Of a stretch of 64,000 bases of DNA, positions 55,782 to 63,600 are shown piece by piece. Each line of letters begins with the position of its first letter. The first letter of the stretch is position 1. The notes below the pieces were generated by a model. It saw only the letters and a program-made list of their open reading frames with translations. It had not been told where the DNA came from and ran no database searches. The translations under genes and the position numbers were made by a program. This DNA is from Campylobacter gracilis. GTDB taxonomy: Bacteria; Campylobacterota; Campylobacteria; Campylobacterales; Campylobacteraceae. The stretch lies in assembly GCF_001190745.1 (NCBI RefSeq), contig NZ_CP012196.1, forward strand, positions 310,001 through 374,000. The letters are read 5' to 3'.

Positions 55782-56726
55782 ATGAAATTTGCTTTTATCT
55801 TCCCCGGACAGGGCAGCCAAAGCGTAGGCATGGGCAGGGGGTTTTACGAAAACTCCGCATCTGCGCGCGCGCTTTTGGATGGGGCTTCAGAATTTACCGG
55901 TATCGATTTTAAAAATTTACTGTTTGAGCCTAACGACAAGCTCGACGTTTCGGAATTTACGCAGCCTGCGATTGCATTAAATTCTATGATGGCGCTTGCG
56001 GCGCTACAAGAAAGGCTGGATCAAGAAAAGCTTAATATCGCTCCGCAGTTTTTGCTCGGACATTCGCTGGGCGAGTTTAGCGCACTAAGCGCTGCGGGAG
56101 GCATAGAGCCGAAGCAGATGTTAAAGCTCGTAAATATTCGCGGCAGGCTCATGCAGAGCGCCTGCGAGGGCAAAGGTGCCGGAATGATGGTAATTTTGGC
56201 TCTTGCCGACGAGGCGGTCGAGAAAATTTGCGCGGATGCGAGAAGCGCCGGTAAGCAGGTTTGGGCGGCGAATTATAACTGCGACGGACAGATCGTAGTC
56301 GCAGGCAAAAAAGATGATCTCGCGGCACTCGAGGGCGAGTTTAAGGCCGCAGGCGCAAAGCGCGCGATGTTACTGAATATGAGCGTCGCAAGCCACTGCC
56401 CGATGCTAGGGAGTGCCAGCGACGAGCTTTTGGAATTTTTACGCCCCGCGCTAAAAGAGAGCTTTGCCCCAGTCATCGCTAACGCCACCGCGCGAGCATA
56501 CAGGACAAAATCCGAAGCGCTGGAGCTGCTTAAAGCCCAGCTTATCAGCCCCGTGCTTTACAAACAAAGCATCAAAAATTACGAGGGCGAGACGGACTGC
56601 TTCGTCGAGTTCGGCGCAGCGGTTTTAAAAGGTATAAACAAAAAGATCACGCAGAAGCCGACCTTCAGCATCACGGATCTTGCGAGCTTAGATGAGTTTG
56701 TAAAATTTGCAAAGGAGAATGGATGA
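55782..56726 (+). CDS. fabD: Malonyl-CoA-acyl carrier protein transacylase FabD
   Basis: Loads malonate onto acyl carrier protein for fatty acid synthesis. From ATG 55782 it is 314 residues, beginning KFAFIFPGQGSQSVGMG, the family start; the open frame extends further upstream inside slyD but without support. The nucleophile Ser lies in LLGHSLGEFSAL and the catalytic His in SVASHCPML. It overlaps the next gene as ATGA. Confidence 0.97.
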   Translation: MKFAFIFPGQGSQSVGMGRGFYENSASARALLDGASEFTGIDFKNLLFEPNDKLDVSEFTQPAIALNSMMALAALQERLDQEKLNIAPQFLLGHSLGEFSALSAAGGIEPKQMLKLVNIRGRLMQSACEGKGAGMMVILALADEAVEKICADARSAGKQVWAANYNCDGQIVVAGKKDDLAALEGEFKAAGAKRAMLLNMSVASHCPMLGSASDELLEFLRPALKESFAPVIANATARAYRTKSEALELLKAQLISPVLYKQSIKNYEGETDCFVEFGAAVLKGINKKITQKPTFSITDLASLDEFVKFAKENG

Positions 56727-57421
56727 AAGTTGCGATCTTAGGCGCCATGCCCGAAGAGATCGAGCCGCTGCTATCTGCGCTGCGCGAGCGGGGTGTAAGC
56801 GTGGAAGCCGTGGAGCACGCGAATAATAAATTCTACGCCGCTAAGCTTAACGGTCACGATCTCGTGATCGCGTATTCGAAGATCGGCAAGGTAAATTCCG
56901 CCCTGACCGCTACGGTTATGATCGAGAAATTCGGCGCGCGCGCTCTCATTTTTACGGGCGTTGCGGGGGCTTTGAAGCGCGGCATTAAAATCGGCGAAAT
57001 TTTATACGCCACCTCGCTCGTGCAGCACGATCTTGATATCACGGCGTTCGGTCATCCGCACGGATTCGTGCCTGGAAGTAAAATTTCAGTCCAAACCGAC
57101 GCGAGGCTAAATTCCATAGCGCAAAGCGTCGCCGAGCAGCTAGGCATCACGCTAAAATCGGGCGTCATCGCTAGCGGCGATCAGTTCGTAAGCGGCGAGG
57201 AGCGCAAGAGCTGGATCGAGCGGATGTTTGACGCGAGCGCGGTCGAGATGGAGGGAGCGAGCGTGGCGCAGGTATGCGACGCGCTGGGCGTGCCGTTTTG
57301 CGTGCTGCGCGCGATAAGCGACGAGGCGGGACACAAAGCCGAGTTCGACTTTGACGAGTTTATGGTAAAAAGCGCGCAAACGAGCGCAAATTTCGTCCTA
57401 AAAATGATCGAAAGGTTATGA
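56723..57421 (+). CDS. mtnN: MTA/SAH nucleosidase (aminofutalosine nucleosidase)
   Basis: A 232-residue nucleosidase hydrolysing S-adenosylhomocysteine and methylthioadenosine. In Campylobacter and Helicobacter it also cleaves 6-amino-6-deoxyfutalosine for menaquinone synthesis. Seen: ILGAMPEEIEPLLSAL at the start, IFTGVAGALKRGIKIGEI, VEMEGASVAQVC (substrate Glu) and RAISDEAGHKAEFDFDEF (catalytic Asp). Overlaps fabD and the next gene by four bases each. Confidence 0.96.
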   Translation: MKVAILGAMPEEIEPLLSALRERGVSVEAVEHANNKFYAAKLNGHDLVIAYSKIGKVNSALTATVMIEKFGARALIFTGVAGALKRGIKIGEILYATSLVQHDLDITAFGHPHGFVPGSKISVQTDARLNSIAQSVAEQLGITLKSGVIASGDQFVSGEERKSWIERMFDASAVEMEGASVAQVCDALGVPFCVLRAISDEAGHKAEFDFDEFMVKSAQTSANFVLKMIERL

Positions 57422-58167
57422 TAAACCTCTCCAAAAAACTACTGCGCCGGGTCGGACAAACCAACGCCAAATACAAGATGTTTGAGCGCGGCGATAAAAT
57501 TTTACTAGCTCTTAGCGGCGGCAAGGACAGCATGAGCTTGGCGCACGTGCTGAAGCACTTCCAAAGCGTAAGCCCGCTAGATTGGGAGTTTCGAGCCGTT
57601 ACCGTCACCTACGGTATCGGCGAGGATCTGCGCGAGATAAGCGCCCATTTTAAAGAGCACGAGATTCCCTACGAGATAATCGATACTAAAATTTTTGAAT
57701 TCGGCAAGGAAAAGATCCGCGCAAACACCACGTTTTGCAGCTTTTGCTCGCGTATGAGGCGCGGATACATCTACTCCTACGCGCTCGAACACGGCTTTAA
57801 TAAGATCGCCATCGCCCACCACCTCGACGACGCTGCGGAGAGCTTTTTTATGAATTTCACCTTCAACGGCGCGCTTCGAACTCTCGCTCCGCGTTATGTC
57901 GCCGAAAATGGGCTTGTGATCATCCGCCCGTTCATTCTCGCGCGCGAGCGCCAAATCGCCGCCTGTGCTAGAGATAATAAGCTTCCGATCATGCGCGAGG
58001 AGGAGGTCTGCCCCGCGAGGCAATACGGCGGCAAGGAGCCTACCGCGCGTGCCGCTACGAAGGAGCTTTTGGCGCAGTACGAAAAGACCCATCCGAGGTT
58101 TTTTATCAGCCTGCAAGCCGCCTTTGCCAATATCCACGAAGAGACCTTTTTTGAGCCTAAATTTTAA
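57418..58167 (+). CDS. TtcA-family tRNA 2-thiolation protein
   Basis: A 249-residue N-type ATP pyrophosphatase of the TtcA family (Cj0118 type), which thiolates C32 of some tRNAs in E. coli. The PP-loop is LLALSGGKDSMSL (about 31-43). The CSFCSRMRRG Cys pair (about 107-110) can hold an Fe-S cluster, and AIAHHLDDAAESFFMN is the conserved adenylation segment. A later Cys in EEVCPARQYG completes the set. End of the long conserved block; a repeat-rich gap follows. Confidence 0.88.
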   Translation: MINLSKKLLRRVGQTNAKYKMFERGDKILLALSGGKDSMSLAHVLKHFQSVSPLDWEFRAVTVTYGIGEDLREISAHFKEHEIPYEIIDTKIFEFGKEKIRANTTFCSFCSRMRRGYIYSYALEHGFNKIAIAHHLDDAAESFFMNFTFNGALRTLAPRYVAENGLVIIRPFILARERQIAACARDNKLPIMREEEVCPARQYGGKEPTARAATKELLAQYEKTHPRFFISLQAAFANIHEETFFEPKF

Positions 58168-59518
58168 AATTTAAACCGCGATGCTAGGATTAAAATTGCG
58201 CCTTTTTCGACATAAGAATTAAATTTTCGTTGCGAGGGTAAAATTTGCAGCGCAGAGGTAAAATCCTTGACGTCGTGCGGCAGAATTTGCTACGCTCTTG
58301 CTAGGTGGCAAAATTTATCGTTTAAATTTACGCGAATTCTATCTTTGTAAAATTTGGCGCGATCCCTCGTCGAGGTGAGCTAAATCTTACGTACAGCCCC
58401 CACCGCGTGGCTTTAGGCGGCAACTCTTACGGCGTCGCGAGCTAAAATTTATGCAAAGAGACTCTAGGCGGCAGAAATTCGTGCGGCGCGCCCGCGCCCT
58501 TTCGCCGCTATCAGCACTTGACGTTTTTGGCCTTGCTATCTTGCATCGAGCGGAAAAATTCCGCCTTGCTTAGCGGGACTTCGTCTAGATGAGCGCTTGC
58601 AAAATGCTGCAGACGGCCCTCGTAATCCCCAAGCCCGATGAGCGGGGCAGGCGTCCGATCCGCCGCGATAAAAGCTTCGCCACGGCTCCCAAAGGCGCGA
58701 GCAGTTGCCCGTTACGTGCTCGAGCGGCTGCGTGAGAGCGGGCTGCGCCCTGCATTGCTTTTGCAAAACAGCCGCGGCTGTTTTCGGCGCCGCCCTCTCG
58801 TCCTGCTCAAAAGCCGCCCGTACCAAGCGGAGCCTTACGAGCAAGCGTTATGGGCTTGCAAAGCTCGCGCGAAAGATAGTTGTAGAAATTTCATTTCAAA
58901 AAAATGTTTCAGAAATTTTACTTCACAAAATTTTAAAATCCCAACCAGACTAAATTTTAAAATTTTAACGAAGCCCGATTCAAAACTCCGACGAAGCCGA
59001 ATTATGAAATTTTACCCCACAAAATTTTAAAATTTTATCGGCAGGCTATAGTTTAAGGCGCATTCGCAGATCCGCCCGCCGTGCGCCGTAAATTAAACCG
59101 CCCGCCCGCTCCGCAAAATGTTTCAAAAATTTTACTTCACAAAATTTTAAAATTTTAACGAAGCCGAATTTAAAATCTAGGTGGAGCCAAATTTTAAAAT
59201 TTCAACGCAACCGAATTTTAAAATTTAGCAAAGCTGAATTCTGAAATTTTATCGCAGCCGAATTTACGCTCTCATTCCATAAACGTTACCTTTTGAAATT
59301 TATCCGCTTGCGCCGGGTCAAATTTCATTCCGCTTCAAAGCCGTTTCAAACCTCCGCTGTTGCGCGCGTAGATTAAATTTTAAAATTTCGCGCACGCCGC
59401 ATTGCTTCTCAAATTTACACACCGCGAAATTTTAACCGATTTTCGCTCCGAAATTTATGCCGCATTAATCGCCGCGGATATATAATAGCCAATGTCATAT
59501 TTCACGTAAGGAGTAAGC
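58168..59518 (+). repeat. Long AAAATTTTA-rich gap with a gene remnant
   Basis: About 1350 bases. From 58890 on, units like TTTTAAAATTTTAACGAAGCCGAATT recur (near 58950, 59020, 59145, 59195, 59240), often followed by GAAGCC or GCAGCC. A GC-rich middle part (58490-58880) holds a ybdD-like remnant on the minus strand. The final 60 bases before the aldehyde dehydrogenase include ATATATAATAGCC, a likely -10 region. Other open frames here lack domain features. Confidence 0.6.
58511..58690 (-). pseudogene. YbdD/DUF466-like remnant
   Basis: Reading the minus strand to the TGA at 58511 gives LIGLGDYEGRLQHFASAH, then LDEVPLSKAEFFRSMQDS and a Cys-ending tail. This matches the YbdD (DUF466) pattern of (M)IG.DY..Y..H...HP...P(L/M)...EFFR..QD, ending in Cys. 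Upstream, the frame meets a stop near 58710 with no start codon between, so the N-terminus is lost or frameshifted. YbdD usually follows a cstA-type peptide or pyruvate transporter gene, which is absent here. Confidence 0.5.
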
Positions 59519-60985
59519 ATGGCTACAATCCAACCAAGCTATAAGCTTTTCATCGACGGCGAGTTCGTTGATGCCGAAGGCGGCGCGAGCCTAGACGTTT
59601 TTAATCCCGCTACCGGCGAGAAAATTTCAAAGATCGCAGACGCTAGCAAGGCGGACGTCGATAGAGCGGTCACCGCGGCGCGCAAGGCGTTTGAGAGCTT
59701 CCGCCGCACTAGCGTTTATGAGCGCAGCGCGCTGCTAAATAAGATCGCCGACGTCCTAGAGCAAAACGCCGAGTTCATCGCGACCGTAGAGACTATCGAC
59801 AACGGCAAGCCGATCCGCGAGACGCGCGCGGTCGACGTAGCGTGGTCGATCGAACATTTCCGCTATTTTGCGGGCGTGATTTTGGGCGAAGAGGGTAGCG
59901 CCAATATGCTAAAAGAGCGCTATCTATCCGTCGTCTTGCGCGAGCCGATCGGCGTAGTAGGACAGATCGTGCCGTGGAATTTCCCGTTTTTGATGGGCGC
60001 GTGGAAGCTCGCTCCGTTACTTGCCGCGGGCGATACGTGTGTGTTTAAGCCAAGCTCCGAAACCAGCCTTAGCATTTTGGAGTTTATCCGCCTAATCGCG
60101 CCGCTGCTTCCAAAGGGCGTCATCAACGTCGTAACCGGCAAGGGAAGCAAGGCAGGCGAGTTCGTCCGCACTCACAAAGGGCTCGATAAGCTCGCATTTA
60201 CGGGCTCGACCGAGGTCGGCAGAGGCATAGCGCTAGCCGCAGCGCAAAAGATCATCCCCGCTACGCTTGAACTTGGCGGCAAGAGCGCGAACATTATCTT
60301 TGACGATTGCGACTTCGACGTTGCGATCGACGGCGTGCAGCTTGGGATCCTTTTCAACCAAGGCCAGGTCTGCTGCGCGGGAAGTAGAATTTTCGTGCAG
60401 GAGGGCATCTACGATAAATTCGTACCGGCGCTCGTGGAGAAATTTAAGCGTATCAAGGTGGGCGATCCGCTCGATCCGAACACCCAGATGGGATGCCAGA
60501 TCAACAAAAAGCAAGCCGATAAAATTTTAGAGTACGTAAAAATCGGCGTAGAGGAGGGCGCTAAGATCGCCGTAGGCGGCAAGCGACATAGCGCGGGAGA
60601 GGCTTTCGTCGAGCCTACGCTACTCGTGGACGTACGCAACGATATGCGCGTGGCGCAGGAGGAGATCTTCGGTCCCGTGGGCGTCGTGATTAAATTTAAA
60701 GATCAAGACGAGCTCGTCCGCATGGCAAACGACAGCCTCTACGGACTCGGCGGTGCCGTATTTACGCGCGACATCGCAAAAGCACTCACGGTCGCACGCC
60801 TGCTTGAGACGGGTCGCGTGTGGGTCAATACCTACAACCAGATCCACGCTGGCGCGCCGTTTGGCGGCTACAAAGAATCGGGCATCGGTCGCGAGACGCA
60901 CAAGATGATCCTGGAGCACTACACCCAGACCAAAAACATCTACATCGACACGATCTCCAAACCGAGCGGCTTTTACGAGCAGTAA
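59519..60985 (+). CDS. NAD(P)-dependent aldehyde dehydrogenase
   Basis: A 488-residue ALDH-superfamily enzyme oxidising an aldehyde to the acid. Seen: the cofactor and oxyanion region VVGQIVPWNFPFLMGAWKLA, the nucleotide-binding FTGSTEVGRGI, the general base Glu in ATLELGGKSANII and the nucleophile Cys in FNQGQVCCAGSRIF (about residue 285). The C-terminus has GAPFGGYKESGIGRE. Substrate is not predictable; similar enzymes act on acetaldehyde, lactaldehyde or betaine aldehyde. Monocistronic: own ribosome-binding site AAGGAG and a strong terminator. Confidence 0.93.
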   Translation: MATIQPSYKLFIDGEFVDAEGGASLDVFNPATGEKISKIADASKADVDRAVTAARKAFESFRRTSVYERSALLNKIADVLEQNAEFIATVETIDNGKPIRETRAVDVAWSIEHFRYFAGVILGEEGSANMLKERYLSVVLREPIGVVGQIVPWNFPFLMGAWKLAPLLAAGDTCVFKPSSETSLSILEFIRLIAPLLPKGVINVVTGKGSKAGEFVRTHKGLDKLAFTGSTEVGRGIALAAAQKIIPATLELGGKSANIIFDDCDFDVAIDGVQLGILFNQGQVCCAGSRIFVQEGIYDKFVPALVEKFKRIKVGDPLDPNTQMGCQINKKQADKILEYVKIGVEEGAKIAVGGKRHSAGEAFVEPTLLVDVRNDMRVAQEEIFGPVGVVIKFKDQDELVRMANDSLYGLGGAVFTRDIAKALTVARLLETGRVWVNTYNQIHAGAPFGGYKESGIGRETHKMILEHYTQTKNIYIDTISKPSGFYEQ

Positions 60986-61002
60986 GGGCTTAGTGCGGTA
61001 TC

Positions 61003-61035
61003 TCGGGCGGTTTAGGCCGCCCGAAATTTTATTCT
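61003..61035 (+). terminator. Intrinsic terminator after the aldehyde dehydrogenase gene
   Basis: TCGGGCGG (61003-61010) pairs with CCGCCCGA (61017-61024) around TTTAGG, followed by AATTTTATTCTGTTT. It starts 18 bases after the stop. Confidence 0.8.
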
Positions 61036-61155
61036 GTTTGACTTGTAATTCATCAAAATCCTCTTTATATAATATATGGCTGCAAAAAGACAATATAAAA
61101 AACGAAAATTAAGTTTAACGAATATATAATTAGTCACCATTTAAAAGGAGAGGAA

Positions 61156-61458
61156 ATGAAACGAATTTTTTTATTGAGCCTTATGGCTATCGTAGGCTTA
61201 GGTCTTACTGGATGCAAGGAAGACGAGCCTAAAAAAACGGTTGCAGATTATCTGCTTGCGCCGCTAGAAGCAAAAGCGAAACTAGAGCTTTGCGAGAAAA
61301 TGGAGCCAAAGGATGTGATCAACGATAAAGAATGCAATAATGCAAACCGAGCGAAAGGGTTTTTGAGGGATCAAAATTTAGATCCAAATGGTCATTGGTA
61401 TGAAGTAGATTATTATATAAAGCACCCTGAGCGAATTAGCGAAGAGTATAAAAAATAA
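61156..61458 (+). CDS. EexN-family small lipoprotein
   Basis: A 100-residue lipoprotein with lipobox LGLTGC (Cys20). The mature part follows the EexN pattern: TVADYLLAPLEAKAKLELCEK, then a second Cys in DKECNNANRAKGFL, implying one disulfide. A shortened second unit, VDYYIKHPERISEEYKK, ends the protein. EexN proteins are named for entry exclusion in conjugation, but chromosomal copies in Campylobacter have no proven role. No conjugation genes are nearby. The gene is more AT-rich than its neighbours. AAAGGAGAGG precedes the ATG. Confidence 0.8.
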   Translation: MKRIFLLSLMAIVGLGLTGCKEDEPKKTVADYLLAPLEAKAKLELCEKMEPKDVINDKECNNANRAKGFLRDQNLDPNGHWYEVDYYIKHPERISEEYKK

Positions 61459-62060
61459 CAATCAAATTTTTGAAAGTAGTAGCGCAAATACGCTAATAAT
61501 TTTTTCCCAAAGCGGGATTTGGAGAGAGAAAGAGAGTGGAAGTCTTAACGGCGAGCATTAAGTAGCTTCAAATTTTTCAAATTTCTTTGCAGCTTTTATA
61601 GCCGCGTGCGTTCAAATGTCCGATATGACTTTTGTCGTAGGCGGCTCGATAAAAACCTTACTTGACTTACTGCGCTTACGCAGCGTTTAAATTTAATCTC
61701 GCTGTAGCCGCGCTAAATTTTAAAATTTCAAACTCGCCGTTTTAAAGACCCGTTATCTGCGCGAGTGTCGTAGGCGGACGCATGCAAGAAATAGCCTCGG
61801 GCGCTGTTTTATCGCGGGCCTCCGTCCATACCGAACCGCATTGAAGTCTTAAAACCCATGCGATTACTTTTCGCTATCAAGCCGCACCGAACCGCAGCCA
61901 AACTCGCGCGGCGAAAATCTAAATTTACGCTATAATCTTGCAAAGCGGAGCGTAGTACTCCTGCTGCGCGTGTGCGACGAAATTTAAACAAAGGCCCGCA
62001 AATTCGGGTTTCTTAGCTTTTGCGCGGCTGCGGCGTAACGCTAAATTTAACGGAGGGAGC
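61459..62060 (+). other. Intergenic region with no gene found
   Basis: About 600 bases. Only scattered AAATTT words and a promoter-like TATAAT at 61931 were found. A small CCCG-CAAATT-CGGG hairpin followed by TTTCTT lies near 62003-62020. No TPP riboswitch core is visible before thiL. Confidence 0.5.
61931..61936 (+). promoter_or_regulatory. -10 box TATAAT upstream of thiL
   Basis: TACGCTATAATCTTG is a good -10 box 124 bases ahead of the thiL ATG. It would give an unusually long leader of about 118 bases containing the small CCCG/CGGG hairpin. Confidence 0.5.
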
Positions 62061-63305
62061 ATGGATAAGGAGCGGTATATTTTTGAGAAATTTAGATCGA
62101 AGCTTAACGGCGATGATTGCGCCGTAATCGGCGAGCGGGCGTATTGCAAGGACCTTTTTGTCGAGGGCGTGCACTTTCGCCGCGGCTGGCTGAGCCTGCG
62201 CGAGATCGGCGCAAAGGCGATGCTCGTAAACATCTCGGATATGATCGCGACGAATGCGCGCGCCAAATACGCCCTGCTGGGGCTTGCGCTGCCGCGCGAG
62301 ATCGGCACGCGTGAGATCGACGAGCTGTGCGCAGGCGTGAGCGAAACGGCGCGCGAGTGGGGCATACGGATCATCGGCGGCGACACGATCGGCTCGGATC
62401 GCATCGCGCTTAGCGTGAGTCTGATCGGCAAGTGCAAGCGCCCCGTGTTTCGCAGCGGCGCGCGCGTGGGCGATCTCATCGCGCATACGGGCGAGCTAGG
62501 CAGCGTCGGGCGCGATCTGGCGGTGCTTTTAAGAGATGAAATTTCGCCCGCTAGCTCGCAGACGCAAAACCGAAACGATAAAATTTCGTCGGTGCAAAGC
62601 TCAAGCACCGCGCCGCAGGGCCTAAACGCCGAGACTTCGACGGCACAAAATCCTGGCGATGAGGTGCGAAGCCCGGACGATAAAATTTCGCTCGCTCATG
62701 CTAGGCTACAGAGCCTGGATAATGAAACTTCGGCAATACAAATTTTGGATCTTGAGCCGCAAAGTCTGGACGATAAAATTTTGCCTGCGTACGTCGAGCC
62801 GCTGAACCTGGATGCCGAAAATTCGGCAGAAAATTCCGTGTCGCAGAGCAGAAAGAATCGCAAGGATTCTACGTCGCAAAGCCTCGCATGTGAAAATTCC
62901 GCGCCTCAAAGCCAGGCATACGAAGGCTCCGTGTTTGATCTGCGCGCAAAAATTTCAAAGAATTCGCGCTTCGTCAGACCCGTTTTGCGCGATAAGTTTT
63001 TTTACAAGGCAGCGAAGTTCATCAGCGCGGCGATGGACATTAGCGATGGGCTTGCGCAGGACTTGCCCCGCCTGCTGGAGGCTAGCGGCGTTGGTGCGCG
63101 CTGGATAGCCCGCCCTAGCGAGGCTGCGTTGCAAAGCGGCGAGGAGTATGAGATTTTGTTTAGCTTCGCGCCGAAGTTTTTGCCTAAAATCTACGCGATT
63201 GCCGCTAAAACGGGCGTCGCGATCAATATCATCGCCGAGGTTTGCCCGCGCACGCCGCAAAGCTCGATGGAATTTCGCGGCAGCTCGCATCACTTCGCGC
63301 CTTGA
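62061..63305 (+). CDS. thiL: Thiamine-monophosphate kinase with a large insert
   Basis: Phosphorylates thiamine monophosphate to the active cofactor thiamine diphosphate. The N-terminal half has NGDDCAVIGE, LFVEGVHFRRGWLS, MLVNISDMIATNA and IIGGDTIGSD, the Mg-ATP-binding motifs of the AIR synthase-like fold. The C-terminal half resumes at FVRPVLRDKFFYKAAKFISA with AAMDISDGLAQDLPRLLE, and the protein ends SSHHFAP. The family has about 270-330 residues; here there are 414, because residues about 160-298 are a repeat-built insert. GGAGGGAG precedes the ATG. Confidence 0.88.
   Translation: MDKERYIFEKFRSKLNGDDCAVIGERAYCKDLFVEGVHFRRGWLSLREIGAKAMLVNISDMIATNARAKYALLGLALPREIGTREIDELCAGVSETAREWGIRIIGGDTIGSDRIALSVSLIGKCKRPVFRSGARVGDLIAHTGELGSVGRDLAVLLRDEISPASSQTQNRNDKISSVQSSSTAPQGLNAETSTAQNPGDEVRSPDDKISLAHARLQSLDNETSAIQILDLEPQSLDDKILPAYVEPLNLDAENSAENSVSQSRKNRKDSTSQSLACENSAPQSQAYEGSVFDLRAKISKNSRFVRPVLRDKFFYKAAKFISAAMDISDGLAQDLPRLLEASGVGARWIARPSEAALQSGEEYEILFSFAPKFLPKIYAIAAKTGVAINIIAEVCPRTPQSSMEFRGSSHHFAP
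62536..62955 (+). repeat. In-frame tandem repeat insert in thiL
   Basis: Three degenerate units start with GATAAAATTT at 62577, 62679 and 62772, that is, 102 and 93 bases apart (34 and 31 codons). Each encodes D(D)KI(S/L), then a run of about 16 residues, then L(N/D)xE(T/N)S(A). A partial unit (GATGAAATTTCG) precedes at 62536, and short AENSAENSV / CENSAPQS repeats follow. No stop occurs. The insert lies between LAVLLRDEI and FVRPVLRDK. Confidence 0.78.
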
Positions 63306-63600
63306 AATTTTGCCGCAGCCGCTTTAAATTTTAAGGCATGGGATTTGAATTTAAATCTGAAACGGCACGCAAAGCGAGTAAATTTTACTTAGCAAGTGAG
63401 CTACGGCGTGCTTTATACCAAAGAATTCGCGGTTTTTAGCATTTTCCGAATGGGTGAGATATGGGGCGTGGCTCTTGCGGGTGCTGCAGCTAACGGGCAT
63501 GAGCCTCAAATAGGTAAATTCCATATCCAAAGCGTTCGGCGCCTCAAGCCTTACGTTTAATTTAATCCACAACTGCAAGCCGAATTTTAATCTGTCCAAT
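63306..63600. other. Intergenic region with overlapping doubtful frames
   Basis: 295 bases between thiL and the convergent beta-propeller gene. Open frames of 54 codons (plus strand, GTG near 63399) and 82 codons (minus strand, 63351-63599) overlap each other. Neither has a ribosome-binding site or recognisable domain, so I assign none. Confidence 0.4.

Noticed and set aside
58638-59030. Open frame of 130 codons on the plus strand in the gap before the aldehyde dehydrogenase gene
   Set aside because: It runs antisense to the YbdD-like remnant, ends in repeat-derived KFY/NFK sequence and has no domain or ribosome-binding site.
61459-62060. TPP riboswitch before thiL
   Set aside because: The conserved core sequences are absent; only a small hairpin was found.
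63351-63599. Minus-strand frame of 82 codons after the beta-propeller gene, and an overlapping plus-strand frame of 54 codons
   Set aside because: They contradict each other, lack ribosome-binding sites and show no recognisable family.
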